In this document: in pieces, positions 36,593 to 44,241 of the stretch
How positions within the stretch are numbered: position 1 is the first letter of the stretch
How the letters are laid out: the number at the start of each line of letters is the position of its first letter
DNA from: Mesorhizobium sp. B4-1-3
GTDB lineage: Bacteria; Pseudomonadota; Alphaproteobacteria; Rhizobiales; Rhizobiaceae
Direction: 5' to 3'
Assembly (NCBI RefSeq): GCF_006439355.1
Contig: NZ_VFTG01000006.1
Location: forward strand, 62,001 to 126,000
DNA: 64,000 bases
Position numbers and translations under genes: made by a program
Notes under the pieces: generated by a model
Told to the model about the DNA's origin: nothing
What the model saw: only the letters and a program-made list of their open reading frames with translations
Databases searched by the model: none

Positions 36593-37384
36593 TCAATCAT
36601 CATAGCTGTGCCCTGCCCTTAGGCCATCCCGCACGCGCGCTCCGATCGCCAGGAACTCCGGGGTCTCGCGAATGTCGAGCGGCCGCTCCTTCGGCAGCGT
36701 CGATTCGATGACATCACTCACCCGCCCCGGCCTTGGCGACATCACGACGATGCGCGTCGAGAGATACACCGCCTCGGGAATCGAATGGGTGACGAAGCAG
36801 ATCGTCTTGTTGGTCCGCTTCCACAACTCCAGAAGCTGCTCGTTCAGATGGTCGCGAACGATCTCGTCCAGCGCGCCGAACGGTTCGTCCATCAAGAGCA
36901 GATCCGCATCGAAGGCGAGAGCGCGCGCGATCGATGCGCGCTGCTGCATGCCGCCGGAAAGTTGCCAGGGATATTTCTTCTCGAAGCCGGAAAGATTGAC
37001 CAACTCCATCGTGCGCTTGATGCGCTCCGCCTGCTCGGCCTGGCTGAGCCCGATGACCTCCAGCGGCAGCGCCACATTGCGCTCGATGGTGCGCCACGGG
37101 AACAAGGCCGCCGCCTGGAAGACGTAGCCATAGGCGCGTTTCTCGCGCGCCTGCTCCGGCGTCATGCCGTTGACCGAGATCGTCCCGGATGTCGCCTTCT
37201 CCAGGTCGGCGATGACGCGCAGCAAGGTCGTCTTGCCGCAACCGGACGGGCCGATAAAAGAAACGAACTCTCCCTTGCCGATGGTCAGATCGACATTGGA
37301 AAGCGCCTGCACCGGACCGTCATTGGTCTGGAAGGTGAGGCCGAGCTTGCTTGCCGAAACGACGGCTGGCGGCTGTTCGGTCAT
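36593..37384 (-). CDS. ABC transporter ATPase (NitT/TauT type)
   Basis: Nucleotide-binding subunit, 263 residues: Walker A GPSGCGKTT, Q-loop YVFQAAALFPWRT, signature LSGGMQQRA, Walker B LLLMDEPFGALDE and H-loop FVTHSIPEAV. The tail (ESTLPKERPLDIRE, FLAIGARVRDGLRAGHSYDD) is typical of SsuB/TauB-like ATPases. It is the first gene of the importer operon on the minus strand, divergent from the cupin gene. With the two permeases and the NMT1-like binding protein it forms the candidate pyrimidine importer. Confidence 0.92.
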   Translation of the reverse strand: MTEQPPAVVSASKLGLTFQTNDGPVQALSNVDLTIGKGEFVSFIGPSGCGKTTLLRVIADLEKATSGTISVNGMTPEQAREKRAYGYVFQAAALFPWRTIERNVALPLEVIGLSQAEQAERIKRTMELVNLSGFEKKYPWQLSGGMQQRASIARALAFDADLLLMDEPFGALDEIVRDHLNEQLLELWKRTNKTICFVTHSIPEAVYLSTRIVVMSPRPGRVSDVIESTLPKERPLDIRETPEFLAIGARVRDGLRAGHSYDD

Positions 37385-37503
37385 TGGCTGCAGCCTGCCA
37401 TAGGCGGCCGCGGCCGCGCCGTCCGCAATCCGGCTGATTTTATGATAGCGTTGCTTTCCACTCGTCCTGTCCCACTCGATCGACGCCGCCCGGAGCCTTG
37501 CCG

Positions 37504-37908
37504 ATGTCGCCTAAACCCACCTGTCATCTCGTTCACCCCGAAAGCACCTATCAGGGCAAGCAGGGGCTGAGCTATTTCGCCGGCATCGCCGCCGAGACCG
37601 TCGGCTCGTCCGGCATCTGCATGCATCTTCTCACCATGCCGCCCGGCGCGCGCGCCAAGGCGCATATGCATGAAAGCCACGAAACAGCCATCTACGTGCT
37701 CTCCGGCGAAGTCCACACCTGGTACGGCGACCGGCTCGAGCATCACATCGTCGTCAAGGCGGGCGACCTGTTCTACATTCCGGCCGGCGTGCCGCATCTG
37801 CCCGCCAATCTGAGCGACGCGCCCTCCTCGGCGGTGATTGCCCGCACCGATCCCAACGAACAGGAAAGCGTCGTCCTGCTGCCGGAACTGGATACGCTGG
37901 TCGCCTGA
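37504..37908 (+). CDS. Cupin-domain protein
   Basis: A 134-residue single-domain cupin. Metal-ligand motif 1 is HMHESHETAIYVLSGEVHTW (two His, a Glu one helix-turn on), and motif 2 is GDLFYIPAGVPHLPAN with its histidine. Such small cupins act as isomerases, dioxygenases or binding proteins; no reaction can be named. GGAG lies upstream of ATG 37504. It is the only plus-strand gene between the ABC operon and the hydantoinase genes, divergent from the ATPase gene, so a role in pyrimidine uptake or breakdown is possible. Confidence 0.85.
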   Translation: MSPKPTCHLVHPESTYQGKQGLSYFAGIAAETVGSSGICMHLLTMPPGARAKAHMHESHETAIYVLSGEVHTWYGDRLEHHIVVKAGDLFYIPAGVPHLPANLSDAPSSAVIARTDPNEQESVVLLPELDTLVA

Positions 37909-37925
37909 AGCAGACGGGATCGCCG

Positions 37926-38303
37926 TCATTTGCATCGCGCGACTTCGCCCATCACATTGCCGTCCTCGTCGGCCACCACCAGCTTCTTCGCATCCTTGGC
38001 ACTGCGCTTGATGGTGAGCTTGGCCGGCGCCTGTCCCTCTTCGCCCTCCGCCTCGCATTTCGCCGTCACCACCAGCGAGCCGTCGGCCTGGGGGTGCTTG
38101 TCGCTGAAGGTGCAGGCGCTGGCCGCCGTGATCAGTTCCTTGCCGGTCAAAAGCAGCATCTTGTCGGCGGCGACCTGCTGGCCGTTGCGGTTGATACAGC
38201 CATATTTGTCGCCATAAGGCTTGCTGAGGTCGATGCCCGCGGCAAGCGCCTGGCCGGCGGCCAGCACAGCAGTCGCCGCGATCGCCGGATGAAGAGCCCG
38301 CAT
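37926..38303 (-). CDS. Exported protein of unknown function
   Basis: A 125-residue precursor with a signal peptide (about 1-22, MRALHPAIAATAVLAAGQALA). The mature part has four cysteines (GCINRNG, ASACTFSD, TAKCEAE, EVARCK), consistent with two disulfides in the periplasm. I do not recognise a family. It directly follows the dihydropyrimidinase gene on the same strand (2-bp gap) and may simply be co-transcribed; no link to pyrimidine metabolism is visible. Confidence 0.75.
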   Translation of the reverse strand: MRALHPAIAATAVLAAGQALAAGIDLSKPYGDKYGCINRNGQQVAADKMLLLTGKELITAASACTFSDKHPQADGSLVVTAKCEAEGEEGQAPAKLTIKRSAKDAKKLVVADEDGNVMGEVARCK

Positions 38304-38305
38304 GG

Positions 38306-39757
38306 TCAGACCCCGGTGGCCGGAATGCCGGTGCGTTCCACCTTGCGCGGCGCGGAAATCTCCTTCCAGGTCGACAGCGCCCGGTTGACCGCCGGGTTGG
38401 GCTCGCGGGCGACGAACTCGCCATGGCCGGCCTTGGCCTTCACGTCCGCCTCCTCGATCGACAATTCGCCGCGCGAGAAGACGAAGCGCGGCAGGCCGGT
38501 CACCTCGACGCCTTCGAAGACATTGTAGTCGATCACCGACTGCTGCTTCTTGGCCGAGATCGTCTTCTTGCGCTTCGGATCCCAGACGATGATGTCTGCG
38601 TCGGCGCCTTCAACGATCGCGCCCTTCTTCGGATACATGTTGAGGATCTTGGCGATGTTGGTCGAGGTCACCGCGACGAACTCGTTCATCGTCAGCCGTC
38701 CGGTGTTGACGCCTCTCGTCCACAGAACCGGCAGGCGGTCCTCGAGACCGCCCGTGCCGTTCGGGATCTTGGTGAAGTCGCCGATGCCGTTGCGCTTTTG
38801 GCTAGTCGTGAAGGAGCAATGGTCGGTCGCCACCACCTGCAGCGAGCCGGCCTGCAGGCCGGCCCACAGCGAATCCTGGTGCCACTTGCTGCGGAAGGGC
38901 GGGCTCATCACGCGGCGCGCCGCATGGTCCCAATCCTTGTTGAAATATTCAGTCTCGTCGAGCGTCAGATGCTGGATCAGCGGCTCGCCGTAGACGCGCA
39001 TGCCCTTCTGGCGCGCGCGGCGGATCGCTTCATGGCTCTGTTCGCAGGAGACATGCACGACATAGAGCGGCACGCCGGCCATATCGGCGATCATGATGGC
39101 GCGGTTTGTCGCCTCGCCCTCCACTTCCGGCGGGCGCGAATAGGCATGGCCTTCCGGGCCGTTGTTGCCGGCGGCTAAAAGCTTTTGCGAGAGCGCTGCG
39201 ACCACGTCGCCATTCTCGGCATGGACCAGCGGCAGCGCGCCGAGATCGGCGCAACGCTGGAACGACGAGTACATCTCGTCGTCGTCCACCATCAGCGCGC
39301 CCTTATAGGCCATGAAATGCTTGAACGAGGTGATGCCCCGGTCGACGACTTGAGCCATCTCGTCGAACACCTGCTTGCCCCACCAGGTGATCGCCATGTG
39401 GAAGGAATAATCGCAGGACGCTTTCGAGGTCTTGTTGTCCCACATCTGCAGCGCTTCCAGCAGCGATTGCTGCGGCGCCGGCAGACAGAAATCGACCACC
39501 ATGGTGGTGCCGCCGGAGAGCGCCGCGCGGGTGCCGGATTCGAAATCGTCGGCCGAATAGGTGCCCATGAAGGGCATTTCGAGATGCGTGTGCGGATCGA
39601 TGCCGCCCGGCATGACATAGCAGCCCGTGGCGTCGAACTCATGGTCGCCGTGCAGGTTCGAGCCGATGGCGACGATCTTGCCGTGCTGCATCAGCACGTC
39701 GGCCTTCCACGTGCGGTCGGCGGTCACGACGGTGCCGTTCCGGATAACCTTGGTCAT
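38306..39757 (-). CDS. hydA: Dihydropyrimidinase (D-hydantoinase)
   Basis: Opens dihydrouracil or dihydrothymine to N-carbamoyl-beta-alanine or N-carbamoyl-beta-aminoisobutyrate, the second step of reductive pyrimidine degradation. The 483-residue amidohydrolase has the metal site GGIDPHTHLEMPFMGT, the carboxylated lysine region TSFKHFMAYKGALMVDD, and later metal and substrate segments HAENGDVV and VVHVSCEQSHEA; ATDHCSF carries the last Asp ligand. ATG 39757 follows GGGGAAC. The unknown exported gene downstream is probably co-transcribed; the beta-ureidopropionase gene lies upstream on the same strand across a 160-bp repeat-rich gap. Confidence 0.95.
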   Translation of the reverse strand: MTKVIRNGTVVTADRTWKADVLMQHGKIVAIGSNLHGDHEFDATGCYVMPGGIDPHTHLEMPFMGTYSADDFESGTRAALSGGTTMVVDFCLPAPQQSLLEALQMWDNKTSKASCDYSFHMAITWWGKQVFDEMAQVVDRGITSFKHFMAYKGALMVDDDEMYSSFQRCADLGALPLVHAENGDVVAALSQKLLAAGNNGPEGHAYSRPPEVEGEATNRAIMIADMAGVPLYVVHVSCEQSHEAIRRARQKGMRVYGEPLIQHLTLDETEYFNKDWDHAARRVMSPPFRSKWHQDSLWAGLQAGSLQVVATDHCSFTTSQKRNGIGDFTKIPNGTGGLEDRLPVLWTRGVNTGRLTMNEFVAVTSTNIAKILNMYPKKGAIVEGADADIIVWDPKRKKTISAKKQQSVIDYNVFEGVEVTGLPRFVFSRGELSIEEADVKAKAGHGEFVAREPNPAVNRALSTWKEISAPRKVERTGIPATGV

Positions 39758-39818
39758 TGTCTGTTCCCCTGTTCTTTCGCGCTTCTTTGCGAGCGGTGTT
39801 GCGAGGTGACTGTGTGGA

Positions 39819-39861
39819 GCAATTTCAGGAAAGGTGTGAAGCGTTTTCCGTCCGAAATTGC
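39819..39861. repeat. Palindromic intergenic repeat, covarying-arm family (copy 4)
   Basis: Arms GCAATTTC / GAAATTGC around AGGAAAGGTGTGAAGCGTTTT. It lies inside the pyd operon, between the beta-ureidopropionase and dihydropyrimidinase genes. Confidence 0.75.
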
Positions 39862-39874
39862 GTTGAAACAAAGA

Positions 39875-39918
39875 GATAGAGCATCTCACAGTTCCGTGAA
39901 ATGGTGAGATGCTCTATC
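39875..39918. repeat. Perfect 15-bp inverted repeat (hairpin) in the pyd operon
   Basis: GATAGAGCATCTCAC and its exact complement GTGAGATGCTCTATC around a 14-base loop, ending two bases before the beta-ureidopropionase stop. With the adjacent copy-4 repeat it forms two consecutive hairpins that may act as a partial terminator or mRNA stabiliser between hyuC and hydA. Its outer arm (AGAGCAT...ATGCTCT) resembles the arms of repeat copy 3. Confidence 0.8.
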
Positions 39919-39920
39919 GG

Positions 39921-41171
39921 TCATTCGACGATTCCCGCCGTCTCGACCACCGCGTGGAAGAGCACGTCGGCGCCCGCCGCGGCCCATTCCTTGGTGATCT
40001 CCTCGGCCTCGTTGTGGCTGAGTCCGTCGACGCAGGGGCACATCACCATCGCGGTCGGCGCGACGCGGTTGATCCAGCAGGCGTCGTGGCCGGCACCGGA
40101 GACGATGTTGCGATGTGAGTAGCCCAGCCGCTCGGCGGCGTCGCGGATCGCCTTGACGCAATTCTTGTCGAAGGTGACCGGGTCGAAATGGCCGACCTGC
40201 TCGATCTCGTATTTGATGTCGAGCGCATCGCAGATCGTATCGATGCCTTCGCGGATGCGCGCGTCCATCGCGTCGAGCACTTCCTTCTCCGGCGAGCGGA
40301 TGTCGATCGTGAAGACCGTGCGGCCGGCGATGATGTTGCGCGAGTTCGGATAGGCCTGCATGTGGCCGACCGCGCCGACGGCGTCGGGCTGGTAGTCCAT
40401 GGCGATCTCGTGCACCAATTCGATCACGCGCGCCATGCCGAGCCCGGCATTGCGGCGCTTCGGCATCGGCGTCGAGCCGGTATGCGCTTCCTTGCCGGTC
40501 AGCGTCACCTGCAGCCATTTGAGGCCCTGGCCGTGGGTGACGACGCCGATGTCGATGCCCTCGTCCTCCAGGATCGGTCCCTGCTCGATATGCAATTCGA
40601 AGAAGGCGTGGATCTTGCGATCGCCGACCTTCTCGGTGCCCTTCCAGCCAATGCGCTCGAGCTCCTCGCCGAACTTTTTGCCGTCCTTGTCGACGTGCTG
40701 GTAGACGTCTGCCTGGTCGAGCACGCCGGCGAACACGCCGGAGGCCATCATGGCCGGCGCGAAGCGTGCGCCTTCCTCGTTCGTCCAGTTGGTGACGACA
40801 ATCGGATGTCTCGTCTTGATGCCGAGATCGTTGAGCGAGCGCACGACTTCCAATCCGCCCAGCACGCCGAGCACGCCGTCATATTTGCCGCCGGTCGGCT
40901 GCGTGTCGAGGTGGCTGCCGACATAGACGGGCGGCAGGCTGGGATCGGTACCCTCGCGGCGGGCAAACATCGTGCCCATCTCGTCGACGCCCATTTCGAG
41001 CCCGGCGGCATCGCACCAGCGCTTGAACAGATGGCGACCCTCGCCATCCTCGTCGGTCACGGTCTGGCGATTGTTGCCGCCGGCGATGCCGGGGCCGATC
41101 TTCGCCATTTCCATGATGGAATCCCACAAACGGTCTGAATTGATTCGCAGATTTTCGCCGGGTGCGGCCAT
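39921..41171 (-). CDS. hyuC: Zn-dependent amidohydrolase, beta-ureidopropionase (N-carbamoyl-amino acid hydrolase)
   Basis: Hydrolyses N-carbamoyl-beta-alanine to beta-alanine, CO2 and NH3, the third step of the reductive pathway. The 416-residue M20-family enzyme shows the di-zinc ligands His and Asp in GSHLDTQPTGGKYDG, Glu pair in TNEEGARFAP, His in FFELHIEQGP (with its Gln) and the C-terminal GAGHDACWI. HTGSTPMPKRRNAG is the lid/dimer motif of the HyuC/AmaB group. It is divergent from a RutR-like regulator across 120 bp containing two RutR-type boxes, so it is very probably controlled by that regulator. The symbol pydC is used for the same role elsewhere. Confidence 0.93.
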   Translation of the reverse strand: MAAPGENLRINSDRLWDSIMEMAKIGPGIAGGNNRQTVTDEDGEGRHLFKRWCDAAGLEMGVDEMGTMFARREGTDPSLPPVYVGSHLDTQPTGGKYDGVLGVLGGLEVVRSLNDLGIKTRHPIVVTNWTNEEGARFAPAMMASGVFAGVLDQADVYQHVDKDGKKFGEELERIGWKGTEKVGDRKIHAFFELHIEQGPILEDEGIDIGVVTHGQGLKWLQVTLTGKEAHTGSTPMPKRRNAGLGMARVIELVHEIAMDYQPDAVGAVGHMQAYPNSRNIIAGRTVFTIDIRSPEKEVLDAMDARIREGIDTICDALDIKYEIEQVGHFDPVTFDKNCVKAIRDAAERLGYSHRNIVSGAGHDACWINRVAPTAMVMCPCVDGLSHNEAEEITKEWAAAGADVLFHAVVETAGIVE

Positions 41172-41224
41172 TTGCGGTTCCCATTTTCACCAGGGGTCTT
41201 GTCGCCCCTTGAGTGGTTTGCATC

Positions 41225-41240
41225 CTGACCGTATGGTCAG
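41225..41240. promoter_or_regulatory. RutR-type operator box 1
   Basis: CTGACCGTATGGTCAG, a perfect 6-bp dyad with 4-bp spacer. It matches the E. coli RutR consensus TTGACCA-NN-TGGTCAA at 11 of 14 fixed positions and lies in the divergent hyuC/regulator promoter region, 33 bp from box 2 (about three helical turns). Confidence 0.78.
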
Positions 41241-41257
41241 CTTTCAGACTACACAAG

Positions 41258-41273
41258 CTGACCAAGCGGTCAA
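41258..41273. promoter_or_regulatory. RutR-type operator box 2
   Basis: CTGACCAAGCGGTCAA, 12 of 14 fixed positions of the RutR consensus, 20 bp upstream of the regulator's ATG. Position suggests autoregulation of the TetR gene as well as control of hyuC. Confidence 0.78.
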
Positions 41274-41292
41274 CGAGAATCTTGGGGGAGAC

Positions 41293-41931
41293 ATGACCGA
41301 ACCCAGCCGTCCCATGCGGCGACAGGACATAAGGCGGGAGAATGAAAAAGCTATCCTGCTCGCCGCCGAAAAGGTGTTCGCGGAAGCCGGGTTCGGTGGC
41401 GCCACGATGCAGTTGATCGCCGACCTGGCGGGGCTGCCCAAGGCAAATCTCCACTATTATTTCGCCACCAAAGAGGAGCTCTACCGGTCCGTCGTCCAGA
41501 ACATCTTCGAGATCTGGCTGCAGGCCGCCAATTGCTTCGACGCCGCGCGCGGCCCGGTGGACGGCATCAGCGCCTATATCGACGCCAAGATGGAAATATC
41601 GCGCCGCCACCCGGACGGCTCGAAGGTCTGGGCCTCGGAAGTGATGCACGGCGCGCCGGTGCTGCAGGACTATATGGAATCGACCCTGCGCGAATGGACC
41701 GACGGCCGCGTCGAGATCATCAGGCGCTGGATCGAGGAGGGCAAGATGGACCCGGTGGACCCGCGTCATCTGCTCTACATGCTCTGGGCCACGACCCAGC
41801 ATTACGCCGATTTCGGCCATCAGATCGAGACGCTCAACGGTGGCAAGTCGCTCTCCGACCGGCAATGGCGGGAAGCCAAGGAAAACATCAAACGGGTGAT
41901 CCTGACCGGCATCGGCGCGCAGCCGGCCTGA
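41293..41931 (+). CDS. TetR-family regulator, RutR-like (first paralogue)
   Basis: A 212-residue repressor with the TetR helix-turn-helix at about 15-62 (LLAAEKVFAEAGFGGATMQL, IADLAGLPKANLHYYFATKE) and a RutR/YcdC-type ligand domain ending DPRHLLYMLWATTQHYADFG, the RutR hallmark. E. coli RutR binds uracil and thymine. GGGGGAG precedes the ATG at 41293. It is divergent from the beta-ureidopropionase gene over two RutR-type boxes. It differs from the second paralogue (43585) in the loop before the last helices, so the two may answer to different pyrimidine-pathway ligands or have divided targets. Confidence 0.9.
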   Translation: MTEPSRPMRRQDIRRENEKAILLAAEKVFAEAGFGGATMQLIADLAGLPKANLHYYFATKEELYRSVVQNIFEIWLQAANCFDAARGPVDGISAYIDAKMEISRRHPDGSKVWASEVMHGAPVLQDYMESTLREWTDGRVEIIRRWIEEGKMDPVDPRHLLYMLWATTQHYADFGHQIETLNGGKSLSDRQWREAKENIKRVILTGIGAQPA

Positions 41932-41945
41932 ACCGCGCCGCTGTC

Positions 41946-41971
41946 GAGGTCGGCGCTTGTTAGCCGACCTC
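41946..41971. terminator. Hairpin between convergent regulator and aminotransferase genes
   Basis: GAGGTCGGC-N8-GCCGACCTC, a perfect 9-bp stem shortly after the regulator stop; no T tract, so termination is inferred from position. Confidence 0.6.
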
Positions 41972-42028
41972 GCTCAGCCGCTTCACGGACACCCTCCCCT
42001 CGACGGGAAGGATGTCCGCCCCGGCTTA

Positions 42029-43357
42029 TCAGTCGATCGACCTCAGAACATCGCGAACGTGATCGATCAGCTCGTTGATCTGGCCCTTGGTGATGATCAG
42101 CGGCGGCGACAGCGCGATGATGTCGCCGGTGGTGCGGATCAGCGCGCCGCGCTCGAACGCCTTCACGAAAGCCGAGAACGCCCGCTTGGTCGGGCTGCCG
42201 GCGATCGGCGCCAGTTCGATCGCGCCGATCAGGCCGATGTTGCGGATGTCGATGACATGCGGCTCGCCCTTGAGCGAATGCAGCGCGTCTTCCCAGTACG
42301 GCGCCAGTTCCTCGCCGCGGGTCAGCAGGCCCTCTTCCTTGTAGGTGTCCAGCGTGCCAAGGGCCGCGGCGCAGGCGATCGGATTGCCCGAATAGGTGTA
42401 GCCGTGGAAGAACTCGATCATGTGCTCGGGGCCGGTCATGAAGGCGTCGTGGATCTCCTTCTTGACGAACACCGCGCCCATCGGGATGACTCCGTTGGAA
42501 ACGCCCTTGGCGGTGGTCATGATATCCGGCGTGACGCCGAAATAGTCCGCCGCGAACGGCGCGCCGAGGCGGCCGAAGCCGGTGATCACTTCATCGAAAA
42601 TCAACAATATGCCGTGCTTCGTGCAAATTTCCCGAAGCTTCTGCAGATAGCCCTTCGGCGGCAGGATGACGCCGGTGGAGCCGGCGACCGGCTCGACGAT
42701 GACGGCCGCGATGGTCGAGGCGTCATGCAGCGCGATAAGCCGCTCGAGATCGTTCGCCAATTCCGCGCCATGCTCCGGCACACCCTTCGAGAAGGCGTTC
42801 TTCTCAGGCAGATGCGTGTGCGGCAGATGGTCGACGCCGCCGAGCAGCGTGCCGAACATCTTGCGGTTGGACACGATGCCGCCGACCGAGATGCCGCCGA
42901 AGTTGACGCCATGGTAGCCGCGTTCGCGGCCGATCAGGCGGGTGCGCGAGCCCTCGCCGCGAACGCGGTGATAGGCGATCGCCATCTTGAGCGCGGTCTC
43001 GACCGATTCCGATCCGGAATTGGTGAAGAAGACATGGTCCATGCCCTTCGGCGCGATGTCGACGAGGCGGTTCGCCAGCTCGAACACGATCGGGTGGCCC
43101 ATCTGGAAGGCCGGCGCATAGTCGAGCTCGGCGGCCTGGCTCTGGATGGCCTCGGTGATCTTCGGCCGGCAGTGGCCGGCGTTCACGCACCACAGGCCCG
43201 CGGTGCCGTCGAGCACCTTGCGGCCGTCGCTGGTGGTGTAGTGCATGTCCTTGGCGGACACGAACATGCGCGGCGCCTGCTTGAACTGACGGTTTGCCGT
43301 GAACGGCATCCAGAATGCGCTGAGATCGTTCGGCGTGACTTTCAACCGGTTGGACAT
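42029..43357 (-). CDS. Class III omega-aminotransferase, beta-alanine:pyruvate type
   Basis: PLP enzyme of 442 residues that would convert beta-alanine (and beta-aminoisobutyrate) with pyruvate to malonate semialdehyde and alanine, the last step of pyrimidine-derived amine use. Class III landmarks: YTTSDGRKVLDGTAGLWCVNAG, FFTNSGSESVETALKMA, YHGVNFGG, VIVEPVAGSTGV, LIFDEVITGFGRLG and the PLP lysine in MTTAKGVSNGV. The LWCVNAGH block is typical of beta-alanine:pyruvate transaminases. ATG 43357 follows AAGGGGAAG. A RutR-type box lies 80 bp upstream, shared with the divergent second regulator. Confidence 0.92.
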   Translation of the reverse strand: MSNRLKVTPNDLSAFWMPFTANRQFKQAPRMFVSAKDMHYTTSDGRKVLDGTAGLWCVNAGHCRPKITEAIQSQAAELDYAPAFQMGHPIVFELANRLVDIAPKGMDHVFFTNSGSESVETALKMAIAYHRVRGEGSRTRLIGRERGYHGVNFGGISVGGIVSNRKMFGTLLGGVDHLPHTHLPEKNAFSKGVPEHGAELANDLERLIALHDASTIAAVIVEPVAGSTGVILPPKGYLQKLREICTKHGILLIFDEVITGFGRLGAPFAADYFGVTPDIMTTAKGVSNGVIPMGAVFVKKEIHDAFMTGPEHMIEFFHGYTYSGNPIACAAALGTLDTYKEEGLLTRGEELAPYWEDALHSLKGEPHVIDIRNIGLIGAIELAPIAGSPTKRAFSAFVKAFERGALIRTTGDIIALSPPLIITKGQINELIDHVRDVLRSID

Positions 43358-43436
43358 AGCCAAGACTTCCCCTTGTAACCCTGTTTCGGTGCGGCCAACG
43401 CTTGGTCTTTGCTGCGTTTTCGTGCTACGCAAATTT

Positions 43437-43452
43437 TTGACCGGTTGGACAA
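43437..43452. promoter_or_regulatory. RutR-type operator box 3
   Basis: TTGACCGGTTGGACAA, 12 of 14 fixed positions of the RutR consensus; the only break in symmetry is A for T in the right half. It lies between the aminotransferase gene (80 bp) and the second RutR-like gene (133 bp). Confidence 0.75.
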
Positions 43453-43584
43453 ACGTTAGCGCCGCCTGCCGGCGGTCAGGGGATTACTAGCGGAAATGCG
43501 GCATAAAAAGCGCGCTCCACAGCCCAAGGAAAAACTGGTCCAGACAATTGGTCCAGAGAGCCCACGCGAAGACGGCCGGCAAGG

Positions 43585-44226
43585 ATGACGGGCACGACAG
43601 AAGGCTCCGCTCCCCGCCGCACCCGCATCCAGCAGGAAAAGCGCGAGCTGATCCTGGAAGCCGCGCTCGAAGTCTTCTCCGCCAACGGGTTTCGCGGCTC
43701 GACCATCGACCAGATCGCCGAAGCCGCCGGCATGTCGAAGCCCAACCTTCTCTATTACTTCCGCCGCAAGGAAGACATTCACGAGACGTTGATGCAGCGC
43801 CTGCTCGACACCTGGCTGGCGCCGCTGCGCGAGCTGGACGACATCGGCGACCCGCTGACGGAGCTCAGGAGCTATATCCGCAGGAAGCTCGAAATGGCGC
43901 GCGACTTCCCGCGCGAAAGCCGGCTGTTCGCCAACGAGATCCTGCAGGGCGCGCCGCGCATCAGGCCGATGCTGGAGGGCGAATTGAAGACGCTGGTCGA
44001 CGAGAAGGCCACGGTCATCAAGGGCTGGATGCGCGCCGGCAAGATCGCCCGCACGGATCCCTGGCACCTGATCTTCTCGATCTGGGCGACGACGCAACAC
44101 TATGCCGATTTCGATGTCCAGGTGCGCGCCGTGCTCGGCGCCGACCGCGGCGGCGACGGCCGCTTCGAGGACGCGGCGCGCTTCCTGGAGCAGCTGTTCC
44201 TGGATGGGCTGAAGCCGAAGAGCTGA
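43585..44226 (+). CDS. TetR-family regulator, RutR-like (second paralogue)
   Basis: A 213-residue TetR repressor that follows the E. coli RutR pattern closely: HTH at about 18-64 (LILEAALEVFSANGFRGSTI, DQIAEAAGMSKPNLLYYFRR), then LLDTWLAPLRELDD, YIRRKLEMARDFPRESRLFA, DEKATVIKGWMRAGKI and DPWHLIFSIWATTQHYADF. Of the two paralogues this one is the better RutR match. It is divergent from the beta-alanine aminotransferase gene with RutR-type box 3 between them. Start: MTGTTEGSAPRR; the next gene downstream is an unrelated regulator on the other strand. Confidence 0.92.
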   Translation: MTGTTEGSAPRRTRIQQEKRELILEAALEVFSANGFRGSTIDQIAEAAGMSKPNLLYYFRRKEDIHETLMQRLLDTWLAPLRELDDIGDPLTELRSYIRRKLEMARDFPRESRLFANEILQGAPRIRPMLEGELKTLVDEKATVIKGWMRAGKIARTDPWHLIFSIWATTQHYADFDVQVRAVLGADRGGDGRFEDAARFLEQLFLDGLKPKS

Positions 44227-44241
44227 CCCTGCCCTAGTCGC

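Noticed and set aside
36281-36622. Open frames on both strands starting FVILGRS
   Set aside because: They are encoded by the palindromic repeat at 36340-36556; the similarity between the two strands comes from its inverted symmetry, not from a protein.
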